Shown here piece by piece: positions 1 through 8,284 of a stretch of 33,055 nt of DNA. Positions within the stretch are counted from its first letter, which is position 1; each line of letters starts with the position of its first letter. The stretch is from the NCBI GenBank assembly GCA_017961325.1, contig JAGCXM010000022.1, positions 1 through 33,055 of the forward strand. The letters run 5' to 3'. Under the pieces are notes generated by a model, which worked only from the letters and a program-made list of their open reading frames with translations, made no database searches and was not told where the DNA came from. The position numbers and the translations under genes are program-made. Source of the stretch: a bacterium (lineage in GTDB: Bacteria > UBP6 > UBA1177).

Positions 1-1
1 G

Positions 2-502
2 CAAAAACTGGAAGAGTGTCTGAAATTCAATCAGGAAGGAGAGCAGACAGAATATCTTTATTTTGATAAAGAAAATGAAAACAGGTTCGTTTATTATGAC
101 ACATTCAAAAGAAAAATCGTTCTTGTCGAAAGAAACGGAGATAAGTTTGAAAGAAGAGATCTTATAACAGATTTTACTGAAGAGTCTGCTCCACAAGCCT
201 CTTCAATTCCGCCGAGAATGCTTCGCGGGAATCTTCTTTTGTATGAAGAAATAACTTATAAAGATGGTGTTGGTTCAGGTGGCAGACTTTGTTATTATCG
301 AATTGATAAGAACAAAAAATACTGCATGAAAAAAATGGAAAAAGACGAAACTTATTCTGATGGATCAACAATTTTTCCATACGGTTATGCAGAATTTGAA
401 GGAAAGTGGCTGCTTTATCAGCAGAGAAATTCGACACCATTTATATTGAGAGATATGGAATGTTATTGCAAGGAAGAGGGTGTTTGCCCGTTTGAGGAAT
501 AA
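2..502 (+). CDS. Hypothetical protein, C-terminal part (5' end outside window)
   Basis: An open frame enters from the left edge and ends at TAA 500-502, giving about 166 residues of the C-terminus. I do not recognise the family. The visible part is rich in Tyr, Lys, Glu and aromatic residues, with short alternating hydrophobic stretches (for example LYFDKENENRFVYYD and YGYAEFEGKWLLYQQ). This looks like beta-strand repeats, possibly a propeller or a periplasmic or surface beta protein. The tail has three cysteines (CYCKEEGVC), which fits an exported protein with disulfides. There is an internal ATG at 218, but the frame and its composition run unbroken back to the window edge, so that ATG is not the likely start. 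The next gene begins 19 nt downstream on the same strand, so the two may be co-transcribed. No signal peptide can be judged because the N-terminus is missing. Confidence 0.6.
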   Translation, partial: QKLEECLKFNQEGEQTEYLYFDKENENRFVYYDTFKRKIVLVERNGDKFERRDLITDFTEESAPQASSIPPRMLRGNLLLYEEITYKDGVGSGGRLCYYRIDKNKKYCMKKMEKDETYSDGSTIFPYGYAEFEGKWLLYQQRNSTPFILRDMECYCKEEGVCPFEE

Positions 503-521
503 TTTTTTAATGGAGAGAGAA

Positions 522-3500
522 ATGAAGAAAATTATCTGTTTAATTGTTGTTTGTTTTATGTTTCCGATTTTTGCTGACGGAAAGATAGATATTCTTCCGA
601 AACCTATGAAGATCGAGATTGTTCCTAGACCTGTAAATGACATCATTGTAGGAACAGACAGAATCGTTGTCCGTGGGTTTTACAATTCAAACGGAAAAAA
701 ACTTAAAATCACTGTTGAAAACTCAGATTCTAACAAAGATTATTTTCCGATAATTTTAGATAGTATTGACGAAACGCACGAAGGTTTTTATCAGTACGGA
801 GTCACACTTTCCAAAGGTAATAATCGTATAACACTTAAAGAATTGGCAAATGGCGATTGGAAGAATGTGGATAGCAGGAATATCTTATATGAAGCTGACA
901 GTTTAAATGGGTTAAAATCACTTTGGGGAAGAATTGCGAATGAAGAGCATCGGGGAGAAGAACAGAGAGCTGTCTTCTTTTATCCCGGAACGAGATTTCC
1001 TATAGGTGATAAAAGAGGCAATTCATTTAATAGTGAACGTAATATTTCTACAGAAGAATTTTATGAAAACATTACACTACAGTTGGAAAATCAACCTTTT
1101 TCTCCATCATTTAAGCCATATATTCTAACCATTTCTTCGGATAGTGAAACATACCTCAGCAAAGATTTTCTTGATACAAAAGGCCCGGACAGTTCAAAGG
1201 ATAATTGCTGGTCATCCAAAGAGAGAATCGGTGAAATGATGGACGAAATAGTGAAAGCAAATGCAAATATTTTGATTTTTGTTTATTGGGGTGACCATCA
1301 TGCGACATTGAAAGATGATATTGATCAATACAATTTTCCTGACTCTGTTAAGGATTTACCAGACAATTATTGGAAAATATCTCCCGCTCCTACATTTCCG
1401 GAAACATGCAATTATAAGCTTGTTACAGATGAAAACATATGCGTGAATCATGCTGACAAATTTTATCTTGATGACACATATAAACAATCATTTAGAACTT
1501 TTGCTCCTTGTCAATGTGATTCCTCTCAGAACAATGCATTGGGAGGAAATTCCAAATGTGGATTTGGTTATACATGTCATATGGGGTGGTGCTTCAAGCC
1601 ATGTGTTTTGGGTTTATGTACTAATAATAACGAAAGATGCGCCTGCTTAGAAAGTGAAATTTTGGGCCATGAATGTAAGCTTTTGGAAGATGGAGTTTGT
1701 ATTGATAAAGAAGATAAAAACAAGCTTTGGACATCATATTATTATTATAAAACAGAAGGTTGTGAAAAAATATATTCACAGCAGGACTATAAGGATTCTG
1801 GAATGAATACCAACTATCGGGAATCTGATGCGATAGACCAGATGTTTAAGGCGGCTAAGGATAAGCAATTGCTTATAGTTCCGACAATCGAACATAATCA
1901 ATTTCACCCTTTGTGGAATGAATTCCCGCATAATTTAGATCCTGTAAAACAAACAATACGCAAGATGCTTGAAAAATACGGCAACTATACAAATTGGTTA
2001 AAAGTTTACGACAAAAATGGTGTGGCTAAGAAAGCTATCATGATTTCTCAGGCATTGGGAATACCATCAGGTAAATACAAAAGATATCCGAACGGGAAGA
2101 CAAACCAACAAAATTATGAATTTGAAGAAATAGAAATTAAGCCAGAAGATTACAGCAATGCAATAAGAGAATTGGCGGATGAATTTAATGTTGCATTTCT
2201 GCTGGATAACACTTCAATGCCGGATGATTCTACAATGGCAAATTATTTCATCCCAGATGTTTCTGATTTGCATAAAATAGGAGACAAACTGCTTGGGGCA
2301 AGTATTTTCGGCTATCCTTTTGACGAAATGCTTGGAGTATTCGGGAAAACGGTTTCCTATCATGATGCAACACAGGGAGCAGAAGATCCACACTTTGAAC
2401 CATTGGAAAAACATATGATAAAAAAAGCTAAAAATTGGCTTGATGGGTGGCGAAAAAACACTCGGGAAGAAGAAAAATATATTCCTTTAATAGCGAATGT
2501 ACTACCAGGATTCGATGATCGCTGGCGAGGAACATCTAAGATTCCGGTGTTCAGTATATACGGAGACAATGAGGAGTGGCATAAAAAACAAGCTGACTTG
2601 GCATTTTTATACAATACGGCAGGAATAAATTTAGCAATATGGAACGGCTACGGCGAAGGATATGTCTGGGTTCCATATAGAAAGAGGGTTTTTGAAAATC
2701 GGAATGGATATGTTATACATGAGTCTTTTCAATCTGGTTCTCTCCAAATTCCAGAATCTTATGCCAATTTAAATTTATCCGTTGATAAACAAGGAAATCC
2801 CGAATATGAAGACGACATTATCAATGACAACTACTGTTTCGCCAATTATTTGTTTAGTGCTCGTGATGGAGACAAGGACGGAGTTCCTGATGCCTGTGAC
2901 AACTGTCCGGATGTTTATAATCCGATGGTTATAAACAATGAAGAAATCGTTGCCGCGCCCTGTGAAAACAGTAAAGTTGGTGGAGCCGCTTGTATGCCTC
3001 GTACAAGCACAAGTGCATATAAAGATAATTTTGGCAACTATTGGTGGCAGCCGGATCACGACCTTGACGGAACAGGTGATGCTTGTGACAAAGACACTGT
3101 TTGGAGTGATTTCAAAGGAATTCCGGCAGGAACATCAGTTGAAAATGGTATCACATATCAGGATAAAAACTTGAAAGTTGTTTCGATGAGAAGGAACGAA
3201 ACTCTTTCTGTAGCAATAGATATGCTGAAATCTGAACCGACTCCAATAAGCACTGAAATTGCAACGACAAGATACTGCTGGGTACCAGAGTGGGACATAA
3301 ATTTATGGGGAATGGACGGATACTGTACGACTGAAGCAGGACATACAAAAGGAGCCTGTGATACGAATTTCGGATACAGCCACGGAAGTGATCCTGTGCC
3401 TGTAAATACAGAAAAAGTTCTAAACTGGAAATTCATCAAAAACAAAGAAGATTCTAAAAAAAGCGACGAATTCACAGACATCGAAACTGGAAGCAGCGAA

Positions 3501-5696
3501 ACTGTCGACTGGAACTGGAGATATGATTTTATACAAGACAATAGGCTTTTCGAAGACGCTTTAACAACAGCTCCCGAATGCACAAATTTTTCCTTGGGAG
3601 TTTGTCAGGATGCAAATGTTCCGAAATTTTATTACACGATGTCAACGGGAGTTCATGACACAGATCCCAAATATCTCACATCACAAAATGAAATAAACCC
3701 GGACTTCTTTCAAAATAAACAGAAATACGCCCGTTCTTCAAGACTTACTCTCTTTCCTGTCGTGATTTCCTATCATACAGAACCTTTTATTATTTTCTCA
3801 CCTATCGACGATTATTGCACAGGTCGTTGCGATTTCATATTGGAAGAATATCAGGAAATGATAATTAACGAACTTATAAACGGTCCGCGTCCTTACGAAA
3901 TGCCCGGCATGGATCACTATTTCAAGAATGCTTATGGCTCAGATTTGATCAATACCGGAGTTTCATTCAGGGAATGGAGCAGCAATGCTGCCGGTATGCC
4001 TTCTGTTTCCGAGAAAAACCGCCCGATGTATCTTGCAACGATAACCAAAAACGCGGCAGGAGCAAATGTAGGTATTGCTGCTCAAATCAACAACAGCACT
4101 ACACAGCTCCGCAGCATGCAGAGCTCGGCAGGCGTAACATTTGAAATAGCCGAAATGGATCCGAATTCAAACGGCGACTGGAGAACGAAAGGTATTTTGG
4201 AAGATGTTCCTGCAGGATTTGCGCCGACTGCATCTGTTCACCACAACGGAAATCTTTATGTCGTCAGCAACGGTGAAAAAGAAACGCAGGTGTATGAGAT
4301 CAAATCAACAGGTCAGACAGTTATGCCTGAAGATGGATACAACATCTGTTTTCATCCTGTTAAGATTGTCAACCCCATACAGATCGGTACTTTGCCGAAT
4401 AATCTTTCGGGCATAACGCTTCATTCCGTTGGAAATAGTCTCATGGCTCTCGGCAAAGGCGGAAACGGAATGGAAGTCTACAAATTTTCGAAAAAAGGCT
4501 TTGAAAACATTACAGGTGCGAATTCGCCGCAAATCAGGGATATCTACAATGTTGAAGTCAAAGACGGTGTTCTTTACCTTGCAGGCGGAGCAGAGTTGAG
4601 CAAGGATTCTGTCGATTTAAAGACAGATTTCTGGAGTTTCAGCGAAACGGACGGCTGGCAGCTTGTCAGAGATGACTTAAATCTTTTCCCGTTAACTCTG
4701 AGAATAGATTTTGACGGAGAAAACGTAATTCTTACAAACAGGGCAATCAGACACAATGCAACCACCGACAGAGCTATATTCAATGCTGACGGAACAGGTA
4801 ACATCACGCTTGAAACAATCAAAGTTGAAGGTGCGCCGGTTCAGAAATATGAAGAATCTTTCTGCATTTCCGAAACCGACAATGTCATTTTCCCGGGCAT
4901 TACGAATTTTTACGGCGAATGCGTGAAAGTCGAGAACTACGACTTCGACGAAGTTACTTTCCCCGATTACAAGCTGAGCGTCGCAGGTTATAAAAACAGC
5001 CTTTACCTCGGAGGTCTGACCGGAATCCGCAGGGTCGAAACCGGAGAGAACGGCGAAATCACAAAGAAAGAGATGATTTACAGCGGAGAATCGAACAATC
5101 TGGCAGTTTACGGCAATACGCTTTATGCCACCAATTACAGTGAAATCGACATTTTCGAAATTGCCGAAGACGGCTCGATTGAAAGGAAATCATCAGTAAA
5201 AACAAATGATTGCAAAAACGTCAGAATAAACAGCGGCAAACTTTTCGCAGCAGAAAACAAACGGGTCAGAATATTTAACTTGAACGATCCTCTTTCACCG
5301 GAACTGCTGAAAACCATTTCACTCAGCAACGCTGCTGAAGACCTTGAAGTTGCAGACAGCAGACTCTTTGTTTACGAAAATCTGAACGGACTTCTGACAA
5401 GAAAGGGAAAAATCACTGTTTTTGACATTTCAGACATCACAAATCCGCAGAAAGTCAATGAATTCAATCAGTATTGCAATGATCCTGAGATGCAGAAATC
5501 AGAAAACAGCGTATACCTCGGCTGCAAGAACGGTGTTTTCAAGATTGAAGAAAACGGCCTGAAATCAATCAGCGGCTCGAAGAACTATCTGCGTGAAGGT
5601 TATGTCTTCGACGGAATACTGTATCAGGTCTTTGGCGGAACATTGCATAAATCGGCAATAAAAGCAGAAGAAGTTGAAGAAGACGGGTGGTTATAA
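522..5696 (+). CDS. Large secreted multidomain protein: hydrolase-like region, Cys-rich module, thrombospondin type-3 repeats, beta-propeller-like C-terminus
   Basis: The product is 1,724 residues. I chose ATG 522 over the upstream GTG 480 and ATG 510 because it has GGAGAGAG just before it and opens a clean signal peptide (MKKIICLIVVCFMFPIFA, cleavage near residue 18). Residues about 225-730 resemble a glycoside-hydrolase-type TIM barrel: FVYWGDHH, LIVPTIEHNQFHP, and PLIANVLPGFDDRW, which recalls GH99/GH71-like proteins. The fold is an inference. A Cys-rich EGF-like insert lies at about 328-385. Two calcium-type thrombospondin-3 motifs follow (DGDKDGVPDACDNCPD near 782; DHDLDGTGDACD near 845). 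From about 1,225 to the end are repeated 'G.LY...' strands and 'I.IFNLNDPLSPE' / 'ITVFDISDITNPQ' motifs typical of LVIVD-like beta-propellers. No sorting signal was recognised at the C-terminus. The first two thirds are clearly more AT-rich than the last third. The gene is probably exported to the surface or medium; the substrate is unknown. Confidence 0.8.
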   Translation: MKKIICLIVVCFMFPIFADGKIDILPKPMKIEIVPRPVNDIIVGTDRIVVRGFYNSNGKKLKITVENSDSNKDYFPIILDSIDETHEGFYQYGVTLSKGNNRITLKELANGDWKNVDSRNILYEADSLNGLKSLWGRIANEEHRGEEQRAVFFYPGTRFPIGDKRGNSFNSERNISTEEFYENITLQLENQPFSPSFKPYILTISSDSETYLSKDFLDTKGPDSSKDNCWSSKERIGEMMDEIVKANANILIFVYWGDHHATLKDDIDQYNFPDSVKDLPDNYWKISPAPTFPETCNYKLVTDENICVNHADKFYLDDTYKQSFRTFAPCQCDSSQNNALGGNSKCGFGYTCHMGWCFKPCVLGLCTNNNERCACLESEILGHECKLLEDGVCIDKEDKNKLWTSYYYYKTEGCEKIYSQQDYKDSGMNTNYRESDAIDQMFKAAKDKQLLIVPTIEHNQFHPLWNEFPHNLDPVKQTIRKMLEKYGNYTNWLKVYDKNGVAKKAIMISQALGIPSGKYKRYPNGKTNQQNYEFEEIEIKPEDYSNAIRELADEFNVAFLLDNTSMPDDSTMANYFIPDVSDLHKIGDKLLGASIFGYPFDEMLGVFGKTVSYHDATQGAEDPHFEPLEKHMIKKAKNWLDGWRKNTREEEKYIPLIANVLPGFDDRWRGTSKIPVFSIYGDNEEWHKKQADLAFLYNTAGINLAIWNGYGEGYVWVPYRKRVFENRNGYVIHESFQSGSLQIPESYANLNLSVDKQGNPEYEDDIINDNYCFANYLFSARDGDKDGVPDACDNCPDVYNPMVINNEEIVAAPCENSKVGGAACMPRTSTSAYKDNFGNYWWQPDHDLDGTGDACDKDTVWSDFKGIPAGTSVENGITYQDKNLKVVSMRRNETLSVAIDMLKSEPTPISTEIATTRYCWVPEWDINLWGMDGYCTTEAGHTKGACDTNFGYSHGSDPVPVNTEKVLNWKFIKNKEDSKKSDEFTDIETGSSETVDWNWRYDFIQDNRLFEDALTTAPECTNFSLGVCQDANVPKFYYTMSTGVHDTDPKYLTSQNEINPDFFQNKQKYARSSRLTLFPVVISYHTEPFIIFSPIDDYCTGRCDFILEEYQEMIINELINGPRPYEMPGMDHYFKNAYGSDLINTGVSFREWSSNAAGMPSVSEKNRPMYLATITKNAAGANVGIAAQINNSTTQLRSMQSSAGVTFEIAEMDPNSNGDWRTKGILEDVPAGFAPTASVHHNGNLYVVSNGEKETQVYEIKSTGQTVMPEDGYNICFHPVKIVNPIQIGTLPNNLSGITLHSVGNSLMALGKGGNGMEVYKFSKKGFENITGANSPQIRDIYNVEVKDGVLYLAGGAELSKDSVDLKTDFWSFSETDGWQLVRDDLNLFPLTLRIDFDGENVILTNRAIRHNATTDRAIFNADGTGNITLETIKVEGAPVQKYEESFCISETDNVIFPGITNFYGECVKVENYDFDEVTFPDYKLSVAGYKNSLYLGGLTGIRRVETGENGEITKKEMIYSGESNNLAVYGNTLYATNYSEIDIFEIAEDGSIERKSSVKTNDCKNVRINSGKLFAAENKRVRIFNLNDPLSPELLKTISLSNAAEDLEVADSRLFVYENLNGLLTRKGKITVFDISDITNPQKVNEFNQYCNDPEMQKSENSVYLGCKNGVFKIEENGLKSISGSKNYLREGYVFDGILYQVFGGTLHKSAIKAEEVEEDGWL

Positions 5697-5735
5697 ATAT
5701 GAAGATAAACATCAATTACTTTTTGAGGTAATATC

Positions 5736-6431
5736 ATGAAATTATTTGCAAAAATGTTCGTTTTGGCACTTTGTGCGCTTATTCTTTTCTCATGCGCTTC
5801 GGCTCCGAAAAACGAAGGAAACGGAAAAGCTGACGACGGTTCGATGAGCGCTGAGGAACTCAGCTACATAAACGACACCGAAAGAAGACATCTTCTGCAA
5901 AACGATGTCGAAAAGGATAACGAGATCCTGCGCAAAGTCTCGATTCCGGCAAAACTGGGGGCAGAAGGTTACGACGTCCTTGAAAAGTTCATGCTCGAGT
6001 CTTTGGGTACCGGAGTAGGGATCGCGGCTCCTCAGGTCGGCATAAACAGGCGCGTCATCATGGTCAAGAGATTTGACAAGGAAGAAAAGCCGTTCGAATT
6101 TTTTTACAACATAGAAATCAAAAAGACATACGGTGAAAAGGTTGTCGGCTGGGAAGGCTGCCTCTCTATTCCGGCAGGTTTCGGACAGGTGGAAAGGTGG
6201 CAGGATATAGACATAGAATACGATGCCGAAGCTGACGGGAAAATAGTCCGCAAAAGTGAGAACATCAAAGGTTTTACTGCCGTTATTTTTCAACACGAAA
6301 CTGACCATTTAAACGGTGTTCTGTTCATTGATATAAAGACAGCTGATCCGCTGATGACTGCCGAAGAATACCGTGAAATGAGAATGAAAGAAAAGGCGAA
6401 AAAAGAGGCCGAAGAGAAAAAAGACGAATAA
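5736..6431 (+). CDS. def: Peptide deformylase domain on a predicted lipoprotein
   Basis: This 231-residue protein has all three peptide deformylase motifs: GVGIAAPQVG (93-102), EGCLS (140-144, metal-ligand Cys142) and HETDH (187-191, two metal-ligand His and the catalytic Glu). The enzyme family removes the formyl group from N-terminal Met of new proteins in the cytosol. Here the catalytic domain is preceded by an extension of about 50 residues that starts with a lipoprotein signal: hydrophobic MKLFAKMFVLALCALILFSC, with lipobox Cys20 followed by a flexible AS-APKNEGNG stretch. The C-terminal 25 residues are a charged Lys/Glu helix. The ATG has GAGGTA upstream, and no other start would remove the signal without an unusual RBS. 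It follows the large secreted-protein gene by 39 nt and precedes rsmE by 20 nt. If the signal is real, the enzyme would face the periplasm, and a second cytosolic deformylase should exist elsewhere. Confidence 0.88.
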   Translation: MKLFAKMFVLALCALILFSCASAPKNEGNGKADDGSMSAEELSYINDTERRHLLQNDVEKDNEILRKVSIPAKLGAEGYDVLEKFMLESLGTGVGIAAPQVGINRRVIMVKRFDKEEKPFEFFYNIEIKKTYGEKVVGWEGCLSIPAGFGQVERWQDIDIEYDAEADGKIVRKSENIKGFTAVIFQHETDHLNGVLFIDIKTADPLMTAEEYREMRMKEKAKKEAEEKKDE

Positions 6432-6451
6432 ACCGGGGATGAAAAAGTTCT

Positions 6452-7162
6452 ATGAATTTGCTTTTACTTAATCGAAGTGATCTGATTGCCGAAAACAAGG
6501 CTGAAATTTCAGGTGACAAAGTTCGTCACCTCAACGAAATTCTTAAGGCTGAACCGGGAAACGAAGTGAGAGTCGGGCTTTTGGGCGGAAAAAAGGGGAA
6601 AGCCGTAATTGAAAAAATTGAAACGGAAAAAGCTCTTCTTTCTTTCAACTTGAATGAAGATCCGCTGCCGAAAATCCCTCTTTCAGTGATCGTTGCGTTA
6701 GTGAGACCGAAGGTCCTTTCGCGCCTGATTTCCGACCTTGTTTCCTACGGAGTTTCAGGAATAGAAATTATTCAGACTTATTTCGGAGACAAAGGTTATT
6801 GGGAAAACGAACTGTTTACAGAATCTGGACTCGCTGAAGCTGTTGTCAAAGGGCTTGAACAGAGTATGGACACAATTCCGCCGAAAATAAGTCTGATCAA
6901 ACGTTTCGGTCCGTATTCAAACGATATTCTTCCTGAATATGAAGCAAAATCAAACTGTTATATCGCTTTACCCGGAGATTTCAAAAAAATCGGAGAAATA
7001 GAGAAAGGGAAATCTAACATTATCGCGATCGGCCCCGAAAGAGGCTGGACAAAATACGAAGCCGCGCAGTTTTTGAAAGCCGGCTTCAAACCTGTTTCGT
7101 TAGGGAGCAGGATAATAAGGACCGAAGCGGCAGTCCATGTTTGTGCTGCGCATTTTATTTAA
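6452..7162 (+). CDS. rsmE: 16S rRNA (uracil1498-N3)-methyltransferase
   Basis: The product is 236 residues, the usual RsmE length. RsmE is a SPOUT (knotted) methyltransferase that uses S-adenosylmethionine to methylate N3 of U1498 in 16S rRNA on the assembled 30S subunit. An N-terminal PUA-like part (GDKVRHLNEILKAEPGNEV) recognises RNA. The C-terminal knot carries the family signature IAIGPERGWTKYE followed by SLGSRIIRTEAA, which bind the cofactor. The ATG at 6452 has only a distant GGGG upstream. A 10-codon frame (6439-6471, with stop) overlaps the start and could couple translation, but this is not shown. The gene probably belongs to the same transcript as the deformylase before it and the peroxidase after it. 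No key motif is missing. Confidence 0.95.
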   Translation: MNLLLLNRSDLIAENKAEISGDKVRHLNEILKAEPGNEVRVGLLGGKKGKAVIEKIETEKALLSFNLNEDPLPKIPLSVIVALVRPKVLSRLISDLVSYGVSGIEIIQTYFGDKGYWENELFTESGLAEAVVKGLEQSMDTIPPKISLIKRFGPYSNDILPEYEAKSNCYIALPGDFKKIGEIEKGKSNIIAIGPERGWTKYEAAQFLKAGFKPVSLGSRIIRTEAAVHVCAAHFI

Positions 7163-7180
7163 TAATTCCGGAGGTGAGTG

Positions 7181-7720
7181 ATGGCTGTTTACGATTTTAC
7201 AGTCAAAGACAGAAAAGGTAATGATGTCCCGATGTCAAATTTCAAAGGCAAAGTGCTCCTTATCGTGAACACGGCAACGGGCTGTGGTTTTACTCCGCAG
7301 TATGAAGGGCTTGAGAAACTTTGGCAGGAATATCACGACAAAGGCTTGGAAATATTGGATTTTCCATGTGACCAATTTGGTCATCAGGCTCCAGGAACAG
7401 ATGATGAGATCCATCAGTTCTGCATGGCGAGATACGCCACGAGCTTTGACAACTTCAAAAAGATCGAAGTCAACGGCGAAAATGCTGAACCTCTCTACGA
7501 ATATCTCAAAAGCCAGAGAGGTTTTGCGGGTTTTACCGGCAGAAAAGGGTGGCTGATGGGACTTTTCAGCATGATAAGAGACCGCAAATACAAAACCAGT
7601 GCCGATATCAAATGGAATTTCACAAAATTTCTCGTGAACCGTGAAGGCGAAGTCGTGGAACGTTTTGAACCGACAGCGGAACCGGCTGAAATCGCTGATA
7701 AAATCGCAGCACTGCTGTAA
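7181..7720 (+). CDS. Glutathione peroxidase family protein (Cys type, BsaA-like)
   Basis: This 179-residue thioredoxin-fold peroxidase reduces hydroperoxides. The peroxidatic residue is Cys35 in NTATGCGFT, the position filled by Sec or Cys in this family. The second signature reads FPCDQFGHQAPG (61-72), where most members have FPCNQFGxQEPG, so Asn is Asp and Glu is Ala here. The catalytic Gln65 is kept. The Trp/Asn pair is seen in IKWNFTKFL. Bacterial Cys-type members usually use thioredoxin rather than glutathione, so the family name may not describe the true reductant. The start is ATG 7181 (product MAVYDF) because GGAGG lies 6 nt upstream; the GTG one codon earlier is inside that spacer. 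No signal peptide is visible, so it is cytosolic. It is the last gene of the plus-strand run before a degraded stretch. Confidence 0.93.
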   Translation: MAVYDFTVKDRKGNDVPMSNFKGKVLLIVNTATGCGFTPQYEGLEKLWQEYHDKGLEILDFPCDQFGHQAPGTDDEIHQFCMARYATSFDNFKKIEVNGENAEPLYEYLKSQRGFAGFTGRKGWLMGLFSMIRDRKYKTSADIKWNFTKFLVNREGEVVERFEPTAEPAEIADKIAALL

Positions 7721-7728
7721 GTGATTGG

Positions 7729-8022
7729 TTAGTCTCCGAATGAATCATTCCAATTTTGTCGAACGAGTTTTATGAACGGGTTTATGCCGGTGAAGTATAT
7801 ATTTTCAAACGAATCTATTTCTGAAATCATTTGAAATGCGGTACTATCGATCCATTTTATACATTCCAAAAGTTGGGCGTGTCGGACCTCTTTTTGTTTC
7901 TCATCAAATTGCAAAAAAACTTTTTTCGATGATCTAAATAGTTTGCAGTTTTGTATTTGTAAAGTTTGTTGGAATTTTATTTTTAAATAATTGATTATAT
8001 GTTTTAAAAATTGAAACCATGT
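7729..8022 (-). pseudogene. Possible gene remnant without a start codon
   Basis: On the minus strand, a frame of about 97 codons is open from 8022 (just after a stop at 8023-8025) to TAA at 7729-7731. It contains no ATG or GTG near the 5' end; the first usable start is TTG at 7914, which would give 61 residues. The last 60 residues look protein-like (mixed Trp, Cys, His, Glu, Asp: for example HAQLLECIKWIDSTAFQMI and FTGINPFIKLVRQNW), whereas the upstream part is Lys/Gln/Phe-rich, as expected from AT-rich DNA. I recognise no family. It converges with the peroxidase gene, 8 nt apart. Alternatives are a short TTG-initiated gene or chance. Confidence 0.3.
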
Positions 8023-8104
8023 TTAAATGAAACTGCGCACCCCTTCACATTATAATGTAATATACTGAAATAATTAAATATTTCTTTGTGACCTGATGCT
8101 GAAA

Positions 8105-8159
8105 ATACACTTTTCCAAGCGAGTTTTGCGCATAATCATACACTTTTCCAAGGGAGTTT
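8105..8159. repeat. Pair of 22-bp direct repeats, 33-bp period
   Basis: Two copies (8105-8126 and 8138-8159) share ATACACTTTTCCAAG followed by S-GAGTTT and differ at one base (C/G). They are separated by 11 bp. Repeated ACTTTTCC-type motifs are characteristic of IS21-family element ends, so this may be an insertion-sequence remnant. No transposase is present, and this reading is speculative. Confidence 0.5.
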
Positions 8160-8284
8160 CGGTAAATTTAGCAGCTTATTCGGATCTGTTTTGTCTCATT
8201 ATTGCGAAAAATACCGCCCATGCGAGAACCGCGAGCGGGGATGTTGCAATCACTGTTGGTCTTCAGGGCAAGAGAAAATTTTCC

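Larger units (their letters stand above)
7721..8284. other. AT-rich, apparently decayed intergenic stretch
   Basis: This stretch of about 560 bp between the peroxidase gene and the minus-strand membrane protein gene has no convincing intact gene. It holds a start-less minus-strand frame (7729-8022), a 12-bp palindrome ACATTATAATGT (8047-8058), a pair of 22-bp direct repeats (8105-8159) and a short minus-strand frame with a membrane-like peptide ending at 8176. It is visibly more AT-rich than the flanking genes up to about 8160. The parts together suggest leftovers of earlier insertions or gene loss, but none is intact enough to name. Confidence 0.5.

Noticed and set aside
5790-6308. A 172-codon minus-strand frame opposite the deformylase gene
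   Set aside because: The sense strand carries the three deformylase motifs; the antisense product has no recognisable feature.
6439-6471. A 10-codon frame overlapping the rsmE start, possible leader peptide
   Set aside because: No regulatory pattern or hairpin accompanies it; such short frames are frequent by chance.
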